NCBI GenBank assembly: GCA_030431085.1
Contig: JAUIJW010000015.1
Coordinates: 1 to 21,507 of the forward strand
Length of the DNA: 21,507 nt
Origin: Bacteroidia bacterium
GTDB taxonomy: Bacteria > Bacteroidota > Bacteroidia > Flavobacteriales > Flavobacteriaceae
Reading direction: 5' to 3'
Shown here: positions 15,181 to 21,507 of the stretch, one piece after another
Numbering within the stretch: the stretch's first letter is position 1
Layout of the letters: each line of letters opens with the position of its first letter
Notes under the pieces: generated by a model
What the model was told of the DNA's origin: nothing
Databases searched by the model: none
What the model saw: only the letters and a program-made list of their open reading frames with translations
Made by a program: the position numbers and the translations under genes

Positions 15181-16550
15181 TATTTTAATTCTTTAATTTT
15201 TATATTTCTAAAGCTTACCAAATCCCCATGATCTTGAAGTAAAATATGTCCGCTATCGGCTTCACCGAAGTTTGGCCAAACTTTATATTTACTTTCTGAA
15301 ACTAACTTTCTATAAGCATCACTTTTTCTTGTGTACTCTAACACTTTCATTCCGTTTAACCAATGTTCAACATGGTTGTTTTTTGATACGATTCTTGCTC
15401 TATTCCACTGCCCAATAGGTTTGACATACTTATTTGGGTCTGATTTAATTAAATCATATAACGAAGCAATTGTTCTGCTTCCTTCATGATTCCCCTTTTT
15501 AGCATCAGGATGTCTTAAGTCATCTAAAATTTGAAACTCTAAACCTATTGATGATCCTGCTCCTTTATTCAGGTCAGTATTTACAAAGTATTTTATACCA
15601 CTATTTGCACCTTCAGTAATTTTAAAATCAACTAACAATTCAAAATTATCGTATTTCTTCACAGTAACTATATCACCACCGGCTGTAGATTCACCACCTC
15701 CACTAGCTAATACTGTAAGCTCTTGATTTTTTATAGTCCATCCTTGTTTTGGAAAATGATCTAATTTAGCACCTCTCCATCCCGTAGTGGTTTTACCATC
15801 CCATAACAATTTGAAGTCATTTTCTTTTTCATTTTTTGTTAAGGTATTGTAAGTTGAAATTGGTTTAAGTGGAGATTTTTTTTGGTACTTATCTAGATTT
15901 TTAGTTAAGATTTTAATATTTTTCCACTGTACCGTAGTTCCATTTTTTGAAGCATCACCAATGCTGTGCACCTGTAGCCCTATAAAGCCTGAAGGTGTCA
16001 TGTCATCTATTAGGTAGGCTGCAGGTACTCCATTAATCCATGTTTTAATTTCATCACCTATAGCCTCTATTCTGTAAGTATTCCATTGGTTTTGTTTAAA
16101 AGCTTTTTGAGCTGGTTTATTATGTGTTAATGGGTTTAGCCAGCCACGACGTTGCTCATCATAAACACCAGCACTCCAAGCTCTATCAGATGGATCTATT
16201 TCAATTTGGTAGCCATGTACAACGCCATTTCTGTACTTAGGATTACTATTACTTCTTATTTGGATACCTGAATTAAGTTTTGGATCTACTTTAAACTGCA
16301 GTTCTAAAATAAAATCGCTATACATTTTTTCTGAGCATAAAAATGTATTTGGTGTATTTAAGGTTGATGTTCCAATAATTACACCATCTTTTACAACATA
16401 AGAGGCCTTTCCTCCCTTCTTAGTCCATCCATCTAAAGTTTTACCATCAAATAAAGATTCCCAATTTTGAGCCTGTAAAGACATCGAACTTCCTAGTAAA
16501 ATACAGGCCGTGATATAAAAATATCGTTTCATCGATAATTGTTTTTTCAT
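15180..16550 (-). CDS. Secreted protein with two DUF1080 (3-keto-disaccharide hydrolase) domains
   Basis: 456 residues. A Sec signal peptide covers residues 1-27 (YFYITACILLGSSMSLQA, cleavage near Ala27-Gln28). Translation could also start at Met7, which gives a more compact signal. Domain 1 spans about 29-215: WESLFDGKTLDGW, then NSGIQIRSN, GYQIEID and the YDEQRRGWLNP segment. Domain 2 spans about 245-455: FKLLWDGKTTTGWRG, then ANSGIKYFV, LEFQILDD and GHILLQDHGD. Both have the concanavalin-like jelly-roll pattern of Pfam 06439. In characterised Bacteroides systems, DUF1080 proteins cleave 3-keto-glycosides made by Gfo/Idh/MocA partners, and two such genes follow here in the same operon. It is the first gene of that operon, preceded by 452 bases without a gene. 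No exact TAnnTTTG box was found upstream. Which domain is active cannot be read from the sequence. Confidence 0.88.
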   Translation of the reverse strand: MKKQLSMKRYFYITACILLGSSMSLQAQNWESLFDGKTLDGWTKKGGKASYVVKDGVIIGTSTLNTPNTFLCSEKMYSDFILELQFKVDPKLNSGIQIRSNSNPKYRNGVVHGYQIEIDPSDRAWSAGVYDEQRRGWLNPLTHNKPAQKAFKQNQWNTYRIEAIGDEIKTWINGVPAAYLIDDMTPSGFIGLQVHSIGDASKNGTTVQWKNIKILTKNLDKYQKKSPLKPISTYNTLTKNEKENDFKLLWDGKTTTGWRGAKLDHFPKQGWTIKNQELTVLASGGGESTAGGDIVTVKKYDNFELLVDFKITEGANSGIKYFVNTDLNKGAGSSIGLEFQILDDLRHPDAKKGNHEGSRTIASLYDLIKSDPNKYVKPIGQWNRARIVSKNNHVEHWLNGMKVLEYTRKSDAYRKLVSESKYKVWPNFGEADSGHILLQDHGDLVSFRNIKIKELK

Positions 16551-16705
16551 AAAATAAGATTAGTGTTTAGGTTTGATTGAGGCTAAAAATATAAAAATCT
16601 AATCTTTACTATCTTTTATTAGATAAAATTTTATAATAAACAACGAAAATTGCGAAAACTATTGAATTAATTATGTTATAACTGATAAATTAATAATACG
16701 TTACC

Positions 16706-16724
16706 ACTGTTAAAAACTGTTAAA
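16706..16724. repeat. Tandem ACTGTTAAA direct repeat upstream of the DUF1080 operon
   Basis: Two copies of ACTGTTAAA are separated by one base, giving a 10-base period. They are about 160 bases upstream of the DUF1080 start. Same-face spacing fits a dimeric regulator, but the repeat is short and the region is AT-rich, so chance is possible. Confidence 0.3.
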
Positions 16725-16945
16725 TCACTTGACAAATATTTATAATTATTTAATTTATATGTAGTTATGAATAATTAATAATATTAACGGGTAAAATAAT
16801 TTATTAAAAAGTATATGAGAAATAATGACATGGAATTCTTAAAAAATAAAAACCCCTAAGTGGTAGTAAACCCTATATTTAATATATAAAATATTTTTTT
16901 AACCACAACCTAACATATCCCTCAAGATTATATTAATTAATAATC

Positions 16946-16981
16946 AAAAAAAGCGAAGTATGTAGTCATACTTCGCTTTTT
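16946..16981 (-). terminator. Rho-independent terminator of the leu operon
   Basis: A perfect 15-bp stem, AAAAAGCGAAGTATG (16948-16962) with CATACTTCGCTTTTT (16967-16981), has a 4-base loop. Read on the minus strand it ends in a run of seven T's, 21 bases beyond the leuB stop codon. The A/T flanks make it usable in both directions, but only leuB runs into it. Confidence 0.88.
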
Positions 16982-17002
16982 ATTTATATTCTATTAACTT
17001 AT

Positions 17003-18058
17003 TTAGATATGCTCTGCTAGCCAATCACCTACTTCGGCAGTGCCATACGAAGTACCGTTTTCAGCTAAATCTTCAGTAACGATTCCTTGATCAAGCGCTT
17101 TGTTCACAACGTCTCTAATGGCTTTACCTTCATCTAATAATCCAAAATTCTCAAACATCATTGCCGCAGATAAAACAGTTGCCATCGGATTGGCAATATT
17201 TTTCCCAGCGGCTTGAGGATAAGAGCCATGAATAGGTTCAAACAAACCAATATCTGCTCCTAATGAGGCCGATGGCATTAACCCCATTGACCCAGAAATT
17301 ACAGAGGCCTCATCGGTTAAAATATCTCCAAATAAATTTTCAGTAATCAAGACATCATAAGAATTTGGCCATTGTACTAATCTCATAGCCACGGCATCTA
17401 CAAACTCATAAGATACTTCTACTTCTGGATAATCTTTTTCCATAGCCTGTACTGTTTCCCTCCATAATCTTGAAGTTTCTAATACATTAGCCTTATCTAC
17501 ACAGCATAATTTCTTAGAACGCGTCATGGCCAATTCAAAGCCTTTTCTTGCCAGTCTTTGCACTTCTTCTCTAGAATACACACAATGGTCGAATGCTACA
17601 TTTCCTTCCTCTTTTCTTCCCTTTTCTCCAAAATAAATACCCCCTGTTAATTCTCTAAGAAAAACTAAGTCTGTACCTTCGATGCGTTCCTTTTTTAAAG
17701 GAGACTTGTCTAATAGTGATGGAAAAGTAAAGGTTGGTCGTACATTAGCAAATAAACCTAAAGCCTTTCTCATTTTCAACAAACCTTGCTCTGGTCTTAC
17801 CTTAGCGGATGGATCATTATCAAACCTTGGATGCCCAATGGCTCCAAAAAGTACAGCATCAGAATTTTTGCAGATTTCATGTGTTTCATCTGGATAAGGT
17901 TCTCCAACGGCATCAATAGCAGCTGCGCCTGTTAATGCTGGTTTCCAGTTAATTTCGTGATTGAATTTTTTGGCTATGGCATTTGAAACTTTGACAGCTT
18001 GATCAATGACTTCTGGCCCAATACCATCTCCTGCTAAAAGAGCAATATTTAATTTCAT
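17003..18058 (-). CDS. leuB: 3-isopropylmalate dehydrogenase
   Basis: 351 residues, the usual length. LeuB oxidises and decarboxylates 3-isopropylmalate to 2-oxoisocaproate with NAD. The same enzyme type also converts beta-methylmalate to 2-oxobutyrate in the citramalate route. Family marks are the N-terminus KLNIALLAGDGIGPEV, the substrate-binding arginines in RPEQGLLKMRKALGLFANVR (about 88-107), the FLRELTGGIYFGEKG segment, the metal-binding aspartates around FVDAVAMRL and NLFGDILTDEAS, and the NAD-site motif FEPIHGSYPQAAGKNIANP. It is the last gene of the leu operon, 71 bases after the synthase gene, a larger gap than the others, so an internal start of transcription is possible though no exact -7 box was seen. 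A strong terminator follows. Confidence 0.96.
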   Translation of the reverse strand: MKLNIALLAGDGIGPEVIDQAVKVSNAIAKKFNHEINWKPALTGAAAIDAVGEPYPDETHEICKNSDAVLFGAIGHPRFDNDPSAKVRPEQGLLKMRKALGLFANVRPTFTFPSLLDKSPLKKERIEGTDLVFLRELTGGIYFGEKGRKEEGNVAFDHCVYSREEVQRLARKGFELAMTRSKKLCCVDKANVLETSRLWRETVQAMEKDYPEVEVSYEFVDAVAMRLVQWPNSYDVLITENLFGDILTDEASVISGSMGLMPSASLGADIGLFEPIHGSYPQAAGKNIANPMATVLSAAMMFENFGLLDEGKAIRDVVNKALDQGIVTEDLAENGTSYGTAEVGDWLAEHI

Positions 18059-18129
18059 TTTATTTATTTAATTAAGTTTAAGTGTTTTATTTCAATGGAA
18101 CTAGGGTATCCAACTCCATCCTCTTAAAA

Positions 18130-19650
18130 CTATATAATGTTTAACATTTTTTGAGTGGCTTTGATGGCCGAAACAGTTTGATCTGAATCTAACCCTCTAG
18201 TTTTGAAATTTTTACCATCAATTTCCCAGGTAATAACTGTTTCGCATAACGCATCAGAATTAGAGCCTGGGGGTATTCTAACCGCATAATCTATTAAGAT
18301 AGGTAGATGTTTTTTCTTCTTTTTATAAATCTTTTTAAGCGTGTTCATAAAGGCATCAAATTGACCATCACCCTGAGCATTTTCTTCGATCAATTCACCA
18401 TTCATTTTTACCGCAACGGTTGTCGATGGTCTTAACCCTTTGGCATGCGTAAGCACATATGATTCAATAGAAATTTTATCTTCGTACAAGTTGCTGTCTA
18501 ATACATCAGAAATAATATAGGGTAGATCTTCTTTTGTCACTACTTCTTTTTTATCTCCTAGCTCAATAATTCTTTTCGTTACTTTTAAAATATCTTCATC
18601 GCTTAAATGTAAGCCCAATTCTTGTAGATTTTTCTGGATATTGGCTTTACCAGATGTTTTACCTAAGGCATACTGACGCTTTCTACCAAAACGTTCTGGC
18701 AATAAATCATTAAAGTATAGATTATTCTTACTATCGCCATCTGCATGTATACCAGCAGTTTGAGTAAAAACATTTTCACCTAATATTGGCTTGTTTTCCG
18801 GAATTCTAAATCCTGAAAAAGTCTCAACAAGTTTACTTACAGAATAGAGAGATTTTTCTTGAACATTATTCTTAAGATCGGGAAAGAAATCGTTTAATAC
18901 TGCAATCACACTGGCTAAAGGTGCATTACCTGCTCGTTCTCCCATACCGTTAATGGTTAAATGCAAGCCATTTACGCCAGCTTTTACTGCTTCCATAACA
19001 TTGGCTACACTTAAATCATAATCATTGTGCGCATGAAAATCAATATGCATTTCTGGATACCGAGTTCTAATTTCATTAATAAATGTAAAGGTTTCTCTAG
19101 GTGTTAATACTCCTAATGTATCTGGCAGTAATACTCTTTTTATATCCTGCTGACTTAAAAAATCTAAAAACTTAAACACATAGTCTTTAGAATTACGCAT
19201 ACCATTACTCCAATCTTCCAAATATACATTGGTGGTAATGTTATTACTTTTTGCCAGTGTAATTACATTTGCAATTGCTTTAAAATGCTGGTCTGGTGTT
19301 TGCTTTAGCTGATATTTTAAATGATTTAATGAGCCTTTAGTCAACAAGTTTTGAACCTTAGCCCCAGTTTGCTTCATCCAATCTATAGACAAACCATGGT
19401 CAACAAATGACAATACTTCAACCTGATTTAAAAAATCGTTTTGTTTCGCCCAATCTGTAATGTTTTTTACGGCTTGAAATTCACCTTCAGAAACACGAGT
19501 TGATGCAATTTCAATTCGATCGACTTTTAATTCTTCTAATAGCAGCTTTGCAATAGTTAATTTTTCACTTGAAGAAAAGGAAACTCCGCTGGTTTGTTCA
19601 CCATCACGGAGTGTTGTATCCATAATTTCTACTTTATGTATTGTCGCCAT
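18130..19650 (-). CDS. cimA: (R)-citramalate synthase of Leptospira type (annotation alternative: 2-isopropylmalate synthase)
   Basis: 506 residues: a TIM-barrel acyltransferase domain (1-about 285), linker, and LeuA-type dimer regulatory domain (about 385-506). The start gives VEIMDTTLRDGEQTSGVSFS, with Arg15-Asp16 and metal-binding His206/His208 in DFHAHNDYDL. Against Leptospira interrogans citramalate synthase (recalled sequence) it aligns without gaps over the first ~210 residues, offset by one. The three residues reported to form the Leptospira pyruvate pocket (Leu81, Leu104, Tyr144) are Leu80, Leu103 and Tyr143 here, in VEVLSFVD, NLLTKGS and NVYLEDWSNG. The recalled isoleucine-sensor pocket (Tyr430, Leu451, Tyr454, Ile458, Val468) reads Phe431, Leu452, Tyr455, Ile459 and Cys469. 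This favours pyruvate plus acetyl-CoA giving citramalate, feeding LeuCD and LeuB towards isoleucine, probably with isoleucine feedback. It starts 9 bases after leuD. Isopropylmalate synthase activity is not excluded. Confidence 0.78.
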   Translation of the reverse strand: MATIHKVEIMDTTLRDGEQTSGVSFSSSEKLTIAKLLLEELKVDRIEIASTRVSEGEFQAVKNITDWAKQNDFLNQVEVLSFVDHGLSIDWMKQTGAKVQNLLTKGSLNHLKYQLKQTPDQHFKAIANVITLAKSNNITTNVYLEDWSNGMRNSKDYVFKFLDFLSQQDIKRVLLPDTLGVLTPRETFTFINEIRTRYPEMHIDFHAHNDYDLSVANVMEAVKAGVNGLHLTINGMGERAGNAPLASVIAVLNDFFPDLKNNVQEKSLYSVSKLVETFSGFRIPENKPILGENVFTQTAGIHADGDSKNNLYFNDLLPERFGRKRQYALGKTSGKANIQKNLQELGLHLSDEDILKVTKRIIELGDKKEVVTKEDLPYIISDVLDSNLYEDKISIESYVLTHAKGLRPSTTVAVKMNGELIEENAQGDGQFDAFMNTLKKIYKKKKKHLPILIDYAVRIPPGSNSDALCETVITWEIDGKNFKTRGLDSDQTVSAIKATQKMLNII

Positions 19651-19659
19651 TTAATTGAT

Positions 19660-20256
19660 TTAAAACGGTCTTGTTTTAGCAAATTCTTGAATTTCGGACT
19701 TCATATTTTGCAAATAGTCAATATCATCAAAACCATGAGACATATTCTCTTTTTTGTAACTATTAATTTCAAATGTTTCGCTCTGTCCCGTCGCTAAAAG
19801 TGTAATCTTTTGTTCTGGTAAATCTATCTCAATTTCAGTGTTAGGGTTTTTATAAATCTCCTCGAAAATATTTTGCAAAAAAGATTCGCTCACCTGAACC
19901 GGTAACACCCCAATGTTTAGGCAATTATTTTTGAAAATATCTGCAAAAAAACTAGAAACTACACACCTAAAACCAAAGTCGTACACCGCCCAAGCGGCAT
20001 GTTCTCTGGAAGATCCTGATCCGAAATTTTTACCTCCAACCAAAATTTTACCAGAATATTTGGCATCATTTAATACAAAATCTTCTTTTGGTGTTCCATC
20101 TGCATTGTACCTCCAATCTCTAAATAAATTATCACCAAAACCTTTACGTTCTGTAGCTTTTAAAAACCGTGCCGGTATGATTTGGTCTGTATCTACATTC
20201 TCTATTGGTAAAGGATATGCTGTACTCTTTAATATTTCAAACTTATCGTAAGCCAT
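19660..20256 (-). CDS. leuD: 3-isopropylmalate dehydratase small subunit
   Basis: 198 residues, typical of bacterial LeuD. It forms the swivelling aconitase domain that closes over the LeuC iron-sulfur site during isomerisation of 2- to 3-isopropylmalate (or citramalate to beta-methylmalate). Diagnostic stretches are NVDTDQIIPARFLK (20-33), then NFGSGSSREHAAWAVYDFG with the substrate-binding Ser-Ser-Arg, and FFADIFKNNCLNIGVLPVQV. The N-terminal MAYDKFEILKSTAYPLPIE is usual for the Bacteroidota form. It is 42 bases downstream of leuC and 9 bases upstream of the synthase gene, so all are read from one transcript. Confidence 0.96.
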   Translation of the reverse strand: MAYDKFEILKSTAYPLPIENVDTDQIIPARFLKATERKGFGDNLFRDWRYNADGTPKEDFVLNDAKYSGKILVGGKNFGSGSSREHAAWAVYDFGFRCVVSSFFADIFKNNCLNIGVLPVQVSESFLQNIFEEIYKNPNTEIEIDLPEQKITLLATGQSETFEINSYKKENMSHGFDDIDYLQNMKSEIQEFAKTRPF

Positions 20257-20298
20257 GGTATATTCTTTTCTTAATTAAAATTATTATTGGTTTGTTTG

Positions 20299-21507
20299 TT
20301 AAAGAAATTCTCTAGGATCTGTTACTTTACCCGTGATGGCGGCGGCGGCGGCCATTAACGGACTTGCCAATAATGTTCTTGATCCTGGACCTTGTCGGCC
20401 TTCAAAATTTCTGTTAGACGTACTAACTGCGTATTTACCTGCGGGAATTTTATCGTCATTCATAGCTAAACATGCAGAACATCCAGGCTGACGTAGTTCG
20501 AAGCCTGCTTTAGTGATGATATCAAACAAACCTTCTTCTTTTATTTGATCTTCGACTTCATGACTTCCTGGTACTAACCATGCCGTGATATGATCTGCTT
20601 TCTTGTTACCTTTTACTACTGAAGCAAAGGCCCTAAAATCTTCAATTCTACCATTAGTGCAACTACCCAAAAACACATAATCTACTGGTTTTCCTATCAT
20701 GGGTTCATTTTCTTGATACCCCATATACTGTAAAGACTTTTCGTATGTAGCTTTACCTCCATCTAAATCATTAGAAGATGGAATGTTCTGACTAACTCCT
20801 AGTCCCATACCTGGGTTTGTTCCATAAGTTATCATAGGTTCTATATCCGCCGCATCGAAATTGTATTCTTTATCAAATATAGCATCATCATCCGTTTTTA
20901 AAGTTTTCCAGTAGGCCAAGGCTTTATCCCAATCTTCACCCTTCGGTGCAAATTTTCTACCTTCAATATAATCATACGTGGTTTGATCTGGCGCTATCAT
21001 TCCGCCTCGAGCACCCATTTCAATACTTAAGTTACATACAGTCATTCTGCCCTCCATCGTCATTTTTTCAAATACATCACCTGCATATTCTACAAAGTAA
21101 CCTGTAGCTCCAGACGTGCTTAACTTAGAAATAATATATAATGCTACATCCTTAGGTGTTACGCCTTTAGATAATTCTCCATTCACATTGATGCGCATTT
21201 TTTTAGGTTTGGGTTGCATGATACATTGTGTAGAAAGTACCATTTCAACCTCTGAGGTACCTATGCCAAATGCTATGGCCCCAAATGCACCATGTGTTGA
21301 GGTATGAGAATCTCCACATACAATAGTAGACCCGGGTAAAGTAATGCCATTTTCTGGACCAACTACATGAACAATTCCATTTTTTGGGTCACCTAATCCC
21401 CAATGGCTAATACCATACTCCTTAGCATTTTCTTCTAAAGTTTTAAGTTGATTGGCCGAAAGTGGATCTTCAACAGGCAGATGTTGATTAATGGTTGGCG
21501 TATTATG
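20299..21507 (-). CDS. leuC: 3-isopropylmalate dehydratase large subunit, N-terminus beyond the window
   Basis: The frame stays open from the stop at 20299 to the last base of the window, so the apparent start at 21243 is internal. 402 residues are visible, and roughly 60-65 N-terminal residues should lie beyond base 21507. This is the [4Fe-4S] aconitase-family subunit that isomerises isopropylmalate with LeuD. In visible numbering, VCGDSHTSTHGAFGAIAFG (about 52-70) is the family's substrate/cluster loop. The cluster cysteines are Cys283 (SCTNGR), Cys343 and Cys346 (GCSACLAMN). EGRQGPGSRTLLASPLMAAAA closes the domain. It is the most upstream visible gene of the operon, so the promoter and any leucine or isoleucine control region lie outside the window. 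Confidence 0.96.
   Translation of the reverse strand, partial: HNTPTINQHLPVEDPLSANQLKTLEENAKEYGISHWGLGDPKNGIVHVVGPENGITLPGSTIVCGDSHTSTHGAFGAIAFGIGTSEVEMVLSTQCIMQPKPKKMRINVNGELSKGVTPKDVALYIISKLSTSGATGYFVEYAGDVFEKMTMEGRMTVCNLSIEMGARGGMIAPDQTTYDYIEGRKFAPKGEDWDKALAYWKTLKTDDDAIFDKEYNFDAADIEPMITYGTNPGMGLGVSQNIPSSNDLDGGKATYEKSLQYMGYQENEPMIGKPVDYVFLGSCTNGRIEDFRAFASVVKGNKKADHITAWLVPGSHEVEDQIKEEGLFDIITKAGFELRQPGCSACLAMNDDKIPAGKYAVSTSNRNFEGRQGPGSRTLLASPLMAAAAAITGKVTDPREFL

Larger units (their letters stand above)
16551..17002. other. AT-rich intergenic region between the DUF1080 operon and leuB
   Basis: No credible gene lies in these 452 bases. They must contain the promoter of the DUF1080 operon (minus strand), though no exact TAnnTTTG box is present on that strand, and the leuB terminator at the right end. 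A direct repeat ACTGTTAAA at 16706-16714 and 16716-16724 (10-base period, one helical turn) is the only candidate operator I see. The rest is low-complexity A/T sequence. Confidence 0.7.

Noticed and set aside
16502..16550. Lipobox-like ITAC in the DUF1080 signal peptide (lipoprotein)
   Set aside because: The Cys comes right after the charged N-region with almost no hydrophobic core before it. Cleavage after LQA near residue 27 is more plausible.
16815..16859. 14-codon + strand ORF in the intergenic region as a possible leader peptide
   Set aside because: No gene follows on the + strand, so it could not act as an attenuator. It has no branched-chain residue run, and AT-rich DNA yields such ORFs by chance.
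18059..18129. Imperfect inverted repeat between the synthase gene and leuB as a regulatory RNA structure
   Set aside because: Pairing is too interrupted to support a stem, and no riboswitch-like conserved core was recognised.
19913..20251. 112-codon + strand ORF opposite leuD
   Set aside because: It lies wholly within leuD on the other strand and has no recognisable domain.
1..21507. CRISPR array, tRNA/rRNA, insertion sequence or integrase
   Set aside because: No regularly spaced repeats, cloverleaf-like segments, transposase motifs or terminal inverted repeats were seen on reading both strands. A tRNAscan or ISfinder search was not possible.

Overview
The window looks like chromosome of a member of the Bacteroidota, most likely family Flavobacteriaceae. 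Four observations support this: low GC throughout, almost no Shine-Dalgarno sequences, several TAnnTTTG boxes (the Bacteroidota-type -7 element) just upstream of genes, and families typical of that group (DUF2461, DUF1080 with Tat-exported Gfo/Idh/MocA proteins, an FA2H-like hydroxylase). No rRNA, tRNA, CRISPR array, transposase or phage gene was seen. This is dense core and accessory metabolism, not a mobile island.

Layout. (1) 1-1196 is the 3' part of an unrecognised, cysteine-bearing protein. It converges on pcm (protein repair). (2) 1963-4468 is a tight three-gene + strand operon: a Gfo/Idh/MocA oxidoreductase, an FA2H-type fatty acid hydroxylase and a 3-hydroxyacyl-CoA dehydrogenase. It ends at a strong hairpin terminator, and a DUF2461 gene converges on it. 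(3) 5297-8847 holds topB (TTG start) overlapping a glycosyltransferase gene by ATGA. (4) 8834-12542 holds a fused ATP-cone/nuclease gene (-), an MscS/YbdG-type channel gene (+) and an SF2 helicase gene (-). (5) 12655-16550 (-) is a three-gene cassette for envelope sugar oxidation: a double-domain DUF1080 protein and two Tat-signal Gfo/Idh/MocA proteins. (6) 16551-17002 is a 452-base AT-rich intergenic stretch carrying the terminator of the next operon. (7) 17003-21507 (-) is leuC-leuD-cimA/leuA-leuB, with leuC running off the window.

The most informative point is in the leu operon. The gene in the leuA position encodes a protein that, compared with Leptospira interrogans citramalate synthase from memory, keeps all three pyruvate-pocket residues (Leu80, Leu103, Tyr143) and most of the isoleucine-sensor pocket. 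LeuC, LeuD and LeuB also process citramalate, so this operon probably makes 2-oxobutyrate for isoleucine from pyruvate and acetyl-CoA. Other points worth a second look are the ATP-cone/nuclease fusion, the DUF1080/Gfo cassette, the unknown cysteine protein at the left edge, and -7 boxes so close to start codons that some mRNAs should be leaderless or nearly so.

All family names come from reading motifs in the translated sequence. No database search was run.
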